Shown in pieces: positions 22,641 through 33,461 of a stretch of 64,000 bases of DNA. The position numbers were made by a program, and so were the translations under genes. Numbering within the stretch: position 1 is the first letter of the stretch; each line of letters starts with the position of its first letter. The notes under the pieces are model-generated. The model saw only the letters and a program-made list of their open reading frames with translations. It was not told the origin of the DNA and did no database searches. The DNA comes from Norana najaformis (lineage: Eukaryota > Annelida > Clitellata > Crassiclitellata > Hormogastridae): the NCBI GenBank assembly GCA_964023275.1, contig OZ029915.1, positions 3,160,745-3,224,744 of the forward strand. Reading direction: 5' to 3'.

Positions 22641-22799
22641 GCATACAGTCTTAAATATATGCAATGTTTCTTTTCCAGTTTATTCCGATTGAAAGGATTT
22701 GTCTTCTGTTGGTTTTTCATTGTCCACCACAGCATTCTGCTCACTGCAGACAAAGGCCGGGGGAATTTTTGTCTCGCGTTGGAAAGTAATGGCAAATAT

Positions 22800-23040
22800 G
22801 CATATGTATATATACCTATATATATGTATGTATGAATGTATATAAACTTATATTTATATATATATACATTTATCTACATATGTGTGTATATATATGCATA
22901 ATTGTCACTGTTTTAGAACACACACACACATATATATATACACATACATATACATATGTAGTGCTAATTCTGTTGGAAAATAGTGATGAATATGTTTATA
23001 TGTACAATTATATGCATACATATATATGTGTATATTAATA
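22800..23040. repeat. TA / ATGT / CA microsatellites
   Basis: Short TATATG and ACACAC runs mixed with unique bases. Confidence 0.75.
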
Positions 23041-24389
23041 TCGTCATTTGTGTGGTGATATTCTGTGCATTTTGTATATAAAGGTTTGTAAACTGCATGC
23101 ATACAATTATGGAGCATGCGGTTCTTTTAGCGGGAGCTGTGGTAATTGTAAATGCAGATTGTAAATGTAATCGCAAATTTTTATAGCGCCTGTCGATGGT
23201 CCCTTTAGAATTTTCGCATTGTCGCTTTGCAGCACTGATTATAATCTCTAAACATTTGATGCACATCTAATCGTTTGGTACATAATTAGGTGCGTTTTTG
23301 GTCTCAGAATTTTATGTCAACATATAAAGTGAAGTATCCCATACCCCCCCCCCCCAAGTGAGACGTGGGGAGGCGCTCGTTTCCTTTTCTTTATGCCCTT
23401 GAGCCGGCAATGTGCGTGCAAGAATAATATTAGTCCGGCGGTTTAGTTTAATAACAGTTCATAATTCTTCCGCTTTTGGCTAAAGGCTTGCAAATTTGGA
23501 AATTTGAAGTTCAGGGAAATAATAACGTTTCTGGACGTGAAAAGATTCCAGATCTTGCAGTAATCAAAATACTTTATTTAAGAAATATGCCTTAAATGTT
23601 TTGGCAGTGTGTTTGGGTTTTTCCAATTATCTTTGTGTAAAGATCTCGCGTTTATTTACAAAGTTGTGATTTTTGTTTGTTTACACCCAGCAATTCAAGT
23701 TATTTAACAGTAATCTTTGTCAAAAAGTAATTTCTGCAACAATATTCAATGTATATTGATTTCATGGTTTTTAGTGTTAGTTCAAGAGCAGAAGCATCGC
23801 GCGATTCCAGAATGCTGAAATTGCTAACCGCTTTAACGTATAGGCCATTTTGACCAACGCGGCGTTAGCAACATATCTATCACATTCATTCATTCAATCA
23901 TTCATATTTATTTAGAACATTTATATAGCGCCCCTTCTGGTAATATACCTTTGGGTAGTATCTGTGTATATCAGTTTCGTCATTTGTAGTTCCCAGCCCA
24001 GTTTCCGCGAAATAGAACAGCTTTTAACTGTTGGTGACAAGTATATCTAGCATCCCTCGTTAGAAGGAGACACAGATTAAGAGGGAGAAAATTCAAAGTG
24101 GAAGGCCGAAACACTGAGAAGGAGCTACGTTAGATAAAGAAAGAATTTCTTTTGACTAAATGTCATGACAGCGATAGATAGAACCCAGGTAATTTTAAAG
24201 GTACAGAAGGCAAACTGATGCGGTCATTATGGGATTTTTTTTGGAAGCGGTGAAGAAAGGGCTCTGGGTAGAAACGTATTGACTGCATGGAAATTGTGAA
24301 ATGTGGGGATGAATCGAACCAGTGAGGGTAAGGTTGCCTTTCACCCTCTGCAAATCTCACCCTAATGCTCACTTTGCACTATAGTTACT
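23041..24389. other. No gene; SINE-tail traces and a C run
   Basis: TTTTTATAGCGCCTG near 23180 and TTTATATAGCGCCCC near 23925 are minus-strand SINE-tail motifs, the second preceded by CATTCATTCA. A run of 13 C at 23343-23355. The rest is not recognised. Confidence 0.45.
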
Positions 24390-24570
24390 TAGTACTTAGT
24401 ACTTAGTCCTTCCTGCGCAGGTCTGCACATCGGGCAACGCAGCTTCTCCATTCATCTCTGTCGACCGCCAGTCTTCCTGCCTCATACCACGACATCTCCA
24501 AACACCCAAGGTCGTCTCTGATGGTTTCTGGCCAGTTCTTCCTTCGTCTTCCCCTCCTCCGTTTCCCTTC
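24390..24570 (-). pseudogene. LINE C-terminus with (AAGTACT)n tail
   Basis: The minus frame reads RRKNWPETIRDDLG, then AGRLAVDRDEWRSCVARCA, the end block of RTE-like LINE polyproteins (W...I..D...A.DR..WR..V). The tail is AAGTACTAAGTACT. 5'-truncated. Confidence 0.65.
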
Positions 24571-24819
24571 AGGAATCCACTATAGTATTTTTTGCATTGT
24601 AGTATTCTATAAAGTCGCGAATTGTAGTTCTCAGTAAGATTTGTGCATTTATATAGCACCAGTACCAATAGAAGAAGAGTCGATGGCACTAAACTACTGC
24701 TTATAAAGGATTTGCACAAGGCCCTTACACAATGACCGTCTTAGGCTAAGCTGCCCATATTACAAGGTAAGTGAAGAAAAATCAACCACCGAGCTACAGT
24801 GTCCTTTATCATGATAGGG

Positions 24820-25025
24820 TGAATATGACCTTCTTCTTCAAGTGCTCTGCCCCCGAGCCAGTTCGAACGTCCAATGGCGCCATTCCTGACGTTGTTGCAC
24901 CTCCTCCTTCAGTTTATTGTATCCGTCCACCATTTACTAGCATTTGTCTAGGTCTTTCTCTTCTTTTCTTTCCCTCCACTCTTCCCTCTATGATTTCTCT
25001 CTCAAATATGGCCTTTACTTTTTCA
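24820..25025 (-). pseudogene. LINE C-terminus fragment
   Basis: The minus frame has REIIEGRVEGKKRRERPRQML followed by a shift and QQRQEWRHWTFE-like sequence. Homologous in pattern to the plus-strand copy at 27705-27875 (GRKTRGRPRQMLLD). It is the R-x-GRPR end block of a LINE polyprotein. Confidence 0.6.
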
Positions 25026-27420
25026 ATTAATGCATGGTCAAACTTATTGACTCTTCAGTTATTCTTAGTGATATTTCTGATCATATTCCAATTCTGGCAT
25101 GGGTTGACTTTGCTCCTACGTTATCTAGCAACAGAATTCCCTATACCACTCAATTAATAAATGATGAATCGATTATACGCTTTGGGCCGCTGCTTATCCA
25201 ATCAGATTGGACCTCGATATCTGTTGCTTGCGCTAATGGGCTAATAATGATCTTACTCTTGCGTATGCGCTATTCATTGGTCGATACAAAGTCGGTTATA
25301 GGATCGTGCATTCCCATTGGTTTATTATAATAAAAATGGGCGTGACAAACCTAAAGAGCCATCGGTAACTCCGGCCTTGATAAAATCATGCAAAAAATCT
25401 AAATTATATATAAAATACTTGAAACCCTAATAGGAGAAGACTAGATTTACCATATATCGAAATAAATATTAAGCAATTGCGGATTAAAGCTGAACAGAAC
25501 AGTTATGCTGTGGAATTTTCCAAGCATAAACACAATCACACAATCTTAAGAAACCTGAAGCATTATTATATCGATAGTAAAAGCGGGGAAAATAGATAAT
25601 AATATAGAATGTATTAATATTAATGGAATCGTGATTAGTGATGCTGAATTACTAGCCAACAAATTTAATAAATTCTTTACAGCCATTGGTCACACGCTAG
25701 CAGCTAACAATCCTCTTAATGAAACCTCCTTTGAAAAATATTTCAGGTCATCACCCCTCAAATTTTTCTCGCAATCTGTCCGACGTACCTCGAAGAAATT
25801 GTAGATTTAGTAAATTCATTCCATAAAATGATATTGACCCTTCTATAGCCAGTTCAACTTTACTTGCAGTAGCGAATCCCTTATCCCAAATCATGAATTG
25901 TTCTTTCTCTACTGGAATTGTTCCATTAAGTATAAAAGTTGCAAAAATGGTGCCTATATATATACTTAAAAATTTCGAAAAATTAATGTATGATAGACTA
26001 TATAGCTATATTAAAAAAGTGAATACTTAATACCATCGACAACATGAATTTCGGAAGGGCCACTCCACATCTATGCCGCTGTTTAAGTGTGCAGAACAAA
26101 ATATCTTAAGCTATTGATAAAAATGAATTTTCAATGGGAATTTTCTTTGATCTTTCAAAGGCCTTTGATACTGTTGACCATAATATCCTATTGAAAAGGC
26201 TTGAAAACTATGGTGTACGAGAAACCACTTCGTTGGTTTAAAAGTTATCTTGATCTCAGACAGCATCTGGTTATATGCAATGGTGTTTTATCACAAATAA
26301 AACCTATATATACGCTGTGTATTTCCACAAGGATCTAATTTAGATCAATTGTTTTCTACTTTATATTACTGATTTTCCAAATTCATCTTGTGTACTACAT
26401 TTCATTCTCTTTGCAGACGGTACAAATGATTTTATTGCATAAATCACTAAACAAATTGTAAGAACTTATTAATTTAAAACTCGTAATTGTAGTGAGCTGG
26501 TTCAAGGCTAATTGTAAACCGTTGAATTTGCCTAAAACTTGCTATATTTAGTTTATTTCCCACATAAAGCCACTCCCACATCAGAGTATGTCTGTTTCCA
26601 TTGACAGCATACCTATCTCCCAAACTAAGTCATCTAACTTTCTTGGTGTTTATGCTGATGAGCATTTAACGTGGAATGTGCACATAAAACATATATCAAC
26701 TAAAATTGCTGAAAACGTCGGAGTACTGTCACGTATTATTCGTGTCTTACGTATGAACTTATATTATTCACTCATTGTTTATCTTCCTGAGCATCTAATT
26801 AACCATCTCAGCTGAAGAGAATATTTCTGCTTCAAAAACGTGTTGTCCGCATTGTTTTTGGAAAACCCCGTTACTACTCTAAGAAAAAATTTTCACGACC
26901 TTGATATTTTTTAAATCGATCAGATTAACAAATTACAGATAAGTGAATTTCTATAGCCTATCAGTTTGCTCATAACTTACTTCCTTCTGCCTTCTCTTGT
27001 TATTTTTTATGTAACTGTGATCACCGCACTCATAATACCAGATCGAAGGGTGATTATCATATAAGTTATGCCCGCACTAACACTCGATTTTTTTCTATTA
27101 AATGTGTTGGTTCCTTCTTTAAGGAACAATATATCTCATAATATCCGTATTCCGCCCAATTTAAAATTATTTCGAAATTATATACGCGCATATTTGAACG
27201 AACATAATATGCAAATTTATAGGAATTATTTCTTTTGTTAGTTAAGTTTTTAGGCTCTTCAATTAGTGATTCTGTTTGTTTGAGTCTAGTTGGACTTTTA
27301 ATTATTATGCGTCATCTATAAGAAACCTACACAAAGGTTTATGCAATACATTAATGTAATTGCAATGTTTTTAGCTAAAGGCCATTAATTGATTGCAATC
27401 ACTTGTTGCCAGCTGTTATG
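25026..27420 (+). mobile_element. LINE A-like (CR1) copy, endonuclease end to C-terminus
   Basis: Starts in the last endonuclease motif (DISDHIPILAWV), then an RT region with [20 protein letters not shown] at 26140-26205 and the thumb SSNFLGVYADEHLTWNVHIK at 26588-26815. The C-terminus is near 27000-27130 (HRTHNTRSK, SYARTNTRFFSIKCVG). Same protein family as LINE A at 5.8-8.5 kb. 5'-truncated, with many frameshifts. Confidence 0.8.
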
Positions 27421-27704
27421 TATGCCAGTTGAGAATCTTAATTAACATAAGCATAATACTAGTAATCACTACATCCACTCATTAGGAATCAGTTAAGCAA
27501 AGATGGCAAGATTTGTTTAGGAACAAAATTTGCTGACAGCATGTATTACAAATTTTCTCAGGATTGTTGGGTCAAATAGCTCAAAAGCCAGTTTCTTTCT
27601 GGAATACCCTGTTGCTGGTGTCATTGTGTGGAATCGTTATAGATATAATTCACCCAGGTCATTTTAGGACATTTGTTAAATATGCTGTAAAAAGGGATCT
27701 TACT

Positions 27705-27875
27705 TTTGGGGGCCGGCACTGAGGGCAGAAATAAAGGGAGGAAGACAAGAGGAAGACCCAGACAGATGCTGCTGGACTGAATGATGACGGATGGATACAG
27801 CAGGCTTAAAGCAGAAGCTCAGCACCGAGAGAAGTTGCGTCATCGGATGTATGAACCTGCCTGAGAACAGAGATT
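27705..27875 (+). pseudogene. LINE C-terminus (GRPR block)
   Basis: The frame reads GRKTRGRPRQMLLD, a stop, MMTDGYSRLKAEAQHREKLR, HRMYEPA. It resembles the C-terminal block at 24820-25025. It ends near GAAGATGATGAA, possibly the tail. Confidence 0.6.
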
Positions 27876-28433
27876 CTGAAGATGATGAAACTGCAAAAAT
27901 GTTTGCGAAAGACAAAGTTAAATATAAAACACGTTTTGCATGCCGCTATAAAAACTCACCGGAAGCATGATTCTGAGGTCGAAGGAGCTTTGGCTGAGGC
28001 ACAAACACGACCAGAGCAATCAAATGACATATGGACACATTTTAAACCTCCCAATTTGTGTTTCTATTTCTGTTTCACACAGAATGGAGGGATGAGTTGG
28101 CACTAGGAGCAAATCCACGATGAAAGAATCATCCAGCATCAATGGTGCTTAATGTTGCTGCTTCTGCCTGCATTGCATCAGCAGCACCATTTCCCAACAA
28201 TCAAGTTACTGTTACTTGGTTCGATCTTGTCTGGAACTAAGTACAAATGGAACACTGCAATCACTTGAAAACTGCCTATAGGGAGAGGCAATATCAAGTA
28301 CTGTGTTGCATGAAAGCTGTTTTGTGTCGTGATTCTCTTTTAAAGCTAAATTAAATTTGAGTTTTTTATTTCAGATTTCATGTCAGTATGACGGATGTTT
28401 TAGTGATGTTCCAGAGTAGTTGGTGGGAACAAT
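27876..28433. other. No recognised feature
   Basis: A 74-codon frame at 27882-28106 lacks recognisable motifs. No SINE or transposon ends seen. Confidence 0.45.
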
Positions 28434-28621
28434 AACTAAGAGAGCAAATGGGGTAAACGTTTGTATATCAAGGATAGAGGAAATAGGGAGAGATTGAATG
28501 TATGATACGTAGAAGAGGAACTAAGAGGGCAAATGGGGTAAACGTTTGTATATCAAGGATAGAGGAAATAGGGAGAGATTGAATGTATGATACGTAGAAG
28601 AGGAACTAAGAGAGCAAATGG
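28434..28621. repeat. 85-bp tandem duplication, 2.2 copies
   Basis: AACTAAGAG... recurs at 28434, 28519 and 28604, exactly 85 bases apart. The two full units differ at about one base (AGAGAGC versus AGAGGGC), so the duplication is recent. Confidence 0.95.
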
Positions 28622-29224
28622 GATGAATGGTTTGGTTAAGTGGAACGAATATCAGTTGGCGGAATAAACGTCACGTACCATGGTCGTGGGGGGTCGTGCA
28701 CTATACATAGAAGATTCGAAGAAAGGAGAAACAAAGGAAAACTACTATAGACAAATAAACGAGGACATAGTAAGACTTGGACTAAACATGAGAGGATCAC
28801 TGAACTTTTCAAATGACGGATGGATTCTAATAGTTTAAAGACATCTTATGGCATCAAAAGCCGTTGACGTCGATCGCGAAGCATTTCCACAGTTTTCACT
28901 GTTGATAGAGCTAATGAAAAACTCATGATTCGGCGCTAAATGGCTGGCTTCCTAAACTGATGATAATAATGTTAAATAAATTACATGAATCATGCATTTT
29001 GTAGTGGTTGCTCTTATCTAAACATTTTTTCGCTTATATTTATTCTGCATTATTTCTAAATGTTAAGAAGCAATTCAGTAATTTTGTGAAACACTGGATT
29101 TGTTTTAGCACACTTTGCCAAACAAAGGAGAGTAAACTGGCCAATGGTTTCGCGCAAACGCAACAGTATATAATAGCCCAAACCACACACAAATCAAGAA
29201 CCTTTGTCGTATTTTTACTCTAGA
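28622..29224. other. Unrecognised, with a core-repeat scrap
   Basis: 28835-28880 (AAAGACATCTTATGGCATC, AAAAGCCGTTGACGTCGA) is a piece of the core repeat. A frame near 28720-28800 (ENYYRQINEDIVRLGLNMRG) may be retroelement-derived, but I cannot place it. Confidence 0.4.
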
Positions 29225-29640
29225 ACTTTTTACTAATGCAAAATTTAAAATGTCGTCATGCTCCACACAGTAATTTTTACTTCAACAGAAGATTTTAACC
29301 CCAAATATAGCTTTATCTAAAGCGTGAACAATTACAATCTATGCGCATTCATAATTATTAGTCGAAATTCTTCGCATTTATTATTGGTGTAAGTGCGTGT
29401 CTGTTGATTAATAGCATGATACACATGTGTTTATTAATGGTGTGAATACAAAAGTGTTTATTAATGGTGTAAATGCATGCATGATTATTAATGATGTAAA
29501 TACATCTGTATTTATAAAAGGAGTAAATAATGTAAATAGTATGTCTACTGATGGTGTAAATGCATACGAGTTTGATAATGTTGTAAATACAAAAGTGTTT
29601 ATTAATACATACGAGTTTATTAAAGGTGTAAATACCATTA
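29225..29640 (+). repeat. Dispersed repeat with a GTGTTTATTAATGGTGTAAAT minisatellite
   Basis: 29225-29410 aligns with 41729-41922 (CAGTAATTTTTACTTCAACA, AAAGCGTGAACAATTA). It is followed by 24-27 bp degenerate units of TTTATTAATGGTGTAAATAC to 29640. Here the sequence is uninterrupted; at 41.9 kb a SINE splits the same place. Confidence 0.75.
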
Positions 29641-29739
29641 ATTAACATTAGGCGTTGAGCATAAGTCAACAGTTTTTAACCGATCCTCTGCAGATTTTAA
29701 AAGTGAATATACTTGAGCAAATTTGCCACTGGTGTTATA

Positions 29740-29965
29740 ATTGCTACTATTACTATTGCTAAATATACTATTTATATTACTGTTGCTACTACTATTGCTA
29801 CTACTATTACTATTGCTAAATATACTATTTATATTACTGTTGCTACTACTAGTGCTACTACTATTACTATTGCTAAATATACTATTTATATTACTGTTGC
29901 TACTACTATTGCTACTACTATAACTATAGTTATTGCTACTGCTATTGCTATTACTATTCCTACTA
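29740..29965. repeat. 57-bp minisatellite of TAC-type triplets
   Basis: A 57-base unit (ATTGCTAAATATACTATTTA plus TTACTGTTGCTACTACT-type triplets) repeats about 3.3 times, followed by single TAC/TAT triplets. Confidence 0.9.
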
Positions 29966-30109
29966 CAATGTACTGTTAAGCAGGCATTTGTTTACTGCAT
30001 CAGTTTCTGAATTTTTCTTCTTTGTAAGCATGAAAATATCTTCCTCTGAATCCAAAACTTTTTTCGTCCATACAAGGCTTTCAGTTGAGTTTAATGATTT
30101 TTTGCTACT

Positions 30110-30215
30110 TAATGTTTGTTGTCAAGAGTTCGACCTAAATTGCTCAGCGCCCATCGACTGATGCTTTGTTATTATATATACTGGCGCTTAATGAATATAA
30201 AATATTTATTTATTT
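30110..30215 (+). mobile_element. 3' end of the 12-kb SINE
   Basis: GCTCAGCGCCCATCGACTGA, then ACTGGCGCTTAATGAATAT, then (TTTA)n. Matches the 3' half of 12032-12205, with a different tail. Confidence 0.7.
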
Positions 30216-30504
30216 ATTTATTTACTAACTTACTTACATAGCATAACATTACATCGATTTTATGTGTTTCAGAAAACATTTACTATCAGTTAGAACCATT
30301 TACTTACTGGCTTACTTGCATGCCTAATACTTTATATCTACTTGCGATATCTTTGTGTATATATTTAGAGTTAGTTATGTAGATAGTCTATACATACGCA
30401 TCATATTCATGTATATATAATATATCATTTTATTCTACTTAAATATTTTTCAATATACGTGAATGTTTAATGATAGGCCAAAAACTTGTTTCACTTGTTA
30501 CGTA

Positions 30505-30790
30505 TTCATTCATTCATTCATCCATCCATCCGTCCGTCCGTCCGTCCGTCCATTCGTCAATTGATTCATTAATTCATTAATTCGTTAATTCATTAATTCA
30601 TTAATTCATCAGTTCATCAGTTCATCAGTTCATCAATTCATCAGTTCATCAATTCACCAATTCACCAATTCACCAATTCGTCAATTCGTCAATTCGTCAA
30701 TTCGTCAATTCATTAATTCATTAATTCATTAATTCATTAATTCATTAATTCATTCATTCACTCACTCACTCATTCATTGATTCATTCATA
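30505..30790. repeat. TTCATTAA / ATTC / GTCC microsatellite
   Basis: Blocks of CATT, CATC, CGTC, then octamers TTCATTAA, TTCATCAG, TTCACCAA, TTCGTCAA, back to TTCATTAA and CATT. The ordered spread of octamer variants suggests local homogenisation by slippage. Confidence 0.9.
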
Positions 30791-31364
30791 TATATAATAT
30801 ATATATATAATACTATACGTTATTTATGCGCGCACATAAGCGCGTATACAAATATAATGTATTTGCATATATGTATGAAATCATGATCATTAATTTTTGT
30901 GCTTAATTGCAAACCTGATAGGAAAATACTGGAAAAATATGAATAAAATGATTTGTAAAGAACTGTTCTGTCGACAGGTTGAAGTGAACGGCCTTAGCAT
31001 CAGTAACAAAACATAGCATAGCATAACATAACGTAACATAACGTAAATGAAGATTTATAAAGCGCAACTTCAAGAACAAATTCATCAGTGGCGCTTCTAA
31101 TCAGTCGGAAAAGAACCACGATCAAACAGGACAGATTTCAATCGCTTGAAGAACAAAGTGGTCACAGGCTGATTAATTAATTAAAACTCTTGTATAAGAA
31201 AGGTTGTTCCAGGATGCAGGTCCAACGAAAGCAAAGGATGTCTAAATAACACAATGATCTGTTAGACACCTTTAAAACGACTGTAAAGAACACTATTTAG
31301 CACTTGCAATCCCGATATTGATCGATTACTACAGATCTCAGCTGAAATAGTTACATAGAATTAC
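30791..31364. other. TA-rich, then a minus-strand SINE trace
   Basis: AGATTTATAAAGCGCAACTTC and TCATCAGTGGCGCTTC at 31050-31100 resemble the S1 end in minus orientation, preceded by a CATAACGTAA-type tail. The remainder, including TTAGACACCTTTAAAACGAC near 31262, leads into the core-repeat cluster. Confidence 0.45.
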
Positions 31365-31900
31365 GCCACTGCCTTTAATCGGGTAGTGCCAGTCCCAAGC
31401 CGGAGGAGGGCGATATCAACGGCCTGTGATGCCATAAGATGTCGTTAAACACTGGAACTACTACTAGTTACATAGAAAACTGTAAAAAATTTCCACTCGA
31501 CGTCAACGGCCTTTGATGCCATAAGATGTCGGTAAACATTGGAAACTACTACTGCTTGGTATTAGATCGTAGAATGTATAACAGAAATCTATTTTTAAAA
31601 ATAATTTCAAACCGACGTCAACGGCCTTTGATGCCATAAGATGTCTTTAGACTGTGAGGACCACTGATAGTAATTGGAAAATTAATGGAAGGTAAGCTAG
31701 GGTCGACGTTAACGGACCAGGCAGCCACAAGATGTCGTTAAACACTGGATTAAAACATTGCTCTCTTTAGACACCTTTAAAACAACTTCAACCATGGCTA
31801 TATATAAAACAATTGCCTGCAATTGCAAGTTGGATGAACAGTTAAGGCAGGTCGATGTTAGCGGCTGTGGCAGCCATGAGATGTCGTTAAACAATGGAAA
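31365..31900 (-). repeat. Core-repeat cluster, five minus-strand copies
   Basis: Copies of GCCATAAGATGTCGTTAAAC-type sequence at about 31430, 31520, 31635, 31720 and 31870, preceded by ACGTCAACGGCCTTTGAT. Only the first has the GGTAGTGCCAGTCCCAAGCC portion. Spacing is about 90-150 bp, with unrelated or diverged spacers. Confidence 0.8.
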
Positions 31901-32204
31901 ATATTACCTAGTGACAGTAATCGATCGATTTCATCTGCATTTAATCAATAGTAATCGATCGATCGATCAAACATCGCACGAAGCATCGTCTCCAGTGATC
32001 CCTAGTGCCGTGGAGGAATCCTCCGAAGCGACAGCAGATACTGATACCAAGGTCCCTCTACGAAGGACCTCATGGAAGCAGAATTCTATGGCCCCAAAGA
32101 TGCCCCCAAAAAGGAAGTTTTTGGTCAGTTGAGAATGTTGGCTTTCAGTCACCGAAAACCGATATCATATTACTGAGTATAAAATTCTGAAACTGAGTTA
32201 GGTT
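31901..32204. other. Unrecognised; exon-like composition at 31960-32130
   Basis: The plus frame reads SSPVIPSAVEESSEATADTD and onward to MPPKRKFLVS and has coding-like composition, but it runs out of a core repeat upstream and I find no acceptor or donor that makes a convincing exon. Confidence 0.25.
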
Positions 32205-32500
32205 GTTTCTGTTTGACGCCGCTGTGTCATAACGAAGATGATTAGCCTAGTCCTCCTCCTCCTCCTCCTCTCCTCCTGCTCTTCCCCTTCCTCCTCCTCC
32301 TCCTCCTCCTCCTCTTTTTCCTCTTCCTCCTCCTCCTCAATCTTCCTCCTCATCTCCTCCTCCTCCCTTCCTCCTCCTCCTCCTCCCTTACTCCTTCTCC
32401 TCCCCTTCCTCCTCCTCCTCCTCCTTCTCCTCATCCACCCGGGCTTCTGATTAGCACCTTTCGACTAAAGGTGATGGCGAATTTTCAGTTTTCCCACAGT
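32205..32500 (+). repeat. Core-repeat copy expanded into (CCT)n
   Basis: GACGCCGCTGTGTCATAACG leads in and CACCCGGGCTTCTGATTAGC plus GACTAAAGGTGATGGCG leads out, matching the flanks of CCCTCCTCC in normal copies. Between them the CCTCCTCC has grown to about 200 bases of CCT/TTC triplets. Confidence 0.8.
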
Positions 32501-32599
32501 TTAACGACGTCTTATGGCATCCTCGATCGTTGGTCCAGCGCCGGATTGCATCAACGAGCTGAGCTCATCACGCCGGTTACTGAAACAGACTACGATCGG

Positions 32600-32820
32600 C
32601 TACACATAGTTATCTCACGGTACTGCGCTCTTGCCCGTCTGCTCTGGCGGGCCACGCCTTCTCTGTGGGGCCGTCTCTCTGGAACACTCTTCCACCAGAC
32701 ATCCGATCCCTTGCCTGTTCAACAATTCAGGAAACATTTTCTGCCCGTCTCAAGACGTTCCTATTTAGAGACCGTTAGGGAGCTGTGCTGCAGCGCCTTT
32801 CTGAGTTACTTAAAAGGCGC
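32600..32820 (+). pseudogene. LINE C-terminus and SINE-like tail
   Basis: The frame reads AGHAFSVGPSLWNTLPPDIR, then FSARLKTFLFRD and a stop. This is the F....P..WN.LP..IR...FK..LK..LF block ending CR1/L2-type ORFs. It is followed by GCGCCTTTCTGAGTTAC and AAAAGGCGCTATAC, then the microsatellite tail. Confidence 0.7.
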
Positions 32821-33212
32821 TATACATGCATACATACACCGATACATACATTGATACATACATACATCGATACATACATACATCGATACATACATACATC
32901 GATACATACATGCATACATGCATACATACATACATACATACATACATGCATACATGTATACATGCATACATGCATACATGCATACGTGCATACATGCATA
33001 TATACATGCATGCATGCATACATGCATGCATACTTGCATGCATGCATACATGCATACATGCATGCATGCATACATGCATACATGCATACATACATACATG
33101 CATACATGCATGCATACATACATGCATACATGCATACATGCATACATGCATACATGCATACATGCATACATGCATACATGCATACATGCATGCATGCATG
33201 CATGCATACATA
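32820..33212. repeat. (CATA)n / (CATG)n microsatellite, about 395 bp
   Basis: CATACATG and CATGCATG octamers. It begins as the tail of the preceding element. All six frames stay open for long runs (MHACMY, HTYIHT), giving about six spurious frames of over 100 codons. Confidence 0.95.
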
Positions 33213-33304
33213 CATCAAAGTCCACTGACGTCGTTTGGAGAATTGTTTTAACAGTTTCACTGTTAGGCATACAACAGCCTTGCTGCCTACAGCCATGCAG
33301 TAGT

Positions 33305-33420
33305 ACTAGTTCCACAGTTTAACGACATCTTTTGGCATCAAAAGTCATTGACGACGCCCTCCTCCTTTATCCAGGCTTGGGACTGGCACTACCCGACTAA
33401 ATGCAATGCGGAGTTTAACC
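33305..33420 (+). repeat. Core repeat, full copy
   Basis: GTTTAACGACATCTTTTGGC to GACTAAATGCAATGCGGAG, the whole roughly 110-bp unit in plus orientation. Confidence 0.85.
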
Positions 33421-33461
33421 TATCACGTTGAACAAACCCATAGTTGTCGAATCTGTCAACA

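Noticed and set aside
31758..32132. 124-codon frame with a serine/glutamate-rich and a basic part
   Set aside because: The first 45 codons are core repeat; the rest lacks splice signals that would make an exon. Kept only as an unrecognised stretch.
32785..33322. Six overlapping frames of 127-169 codons reading MHACMY or HTYIHT
   Set aside because: All are translations of the (CATA)n/(CATG)n microsatellite; any frame of such a repeat stays open.
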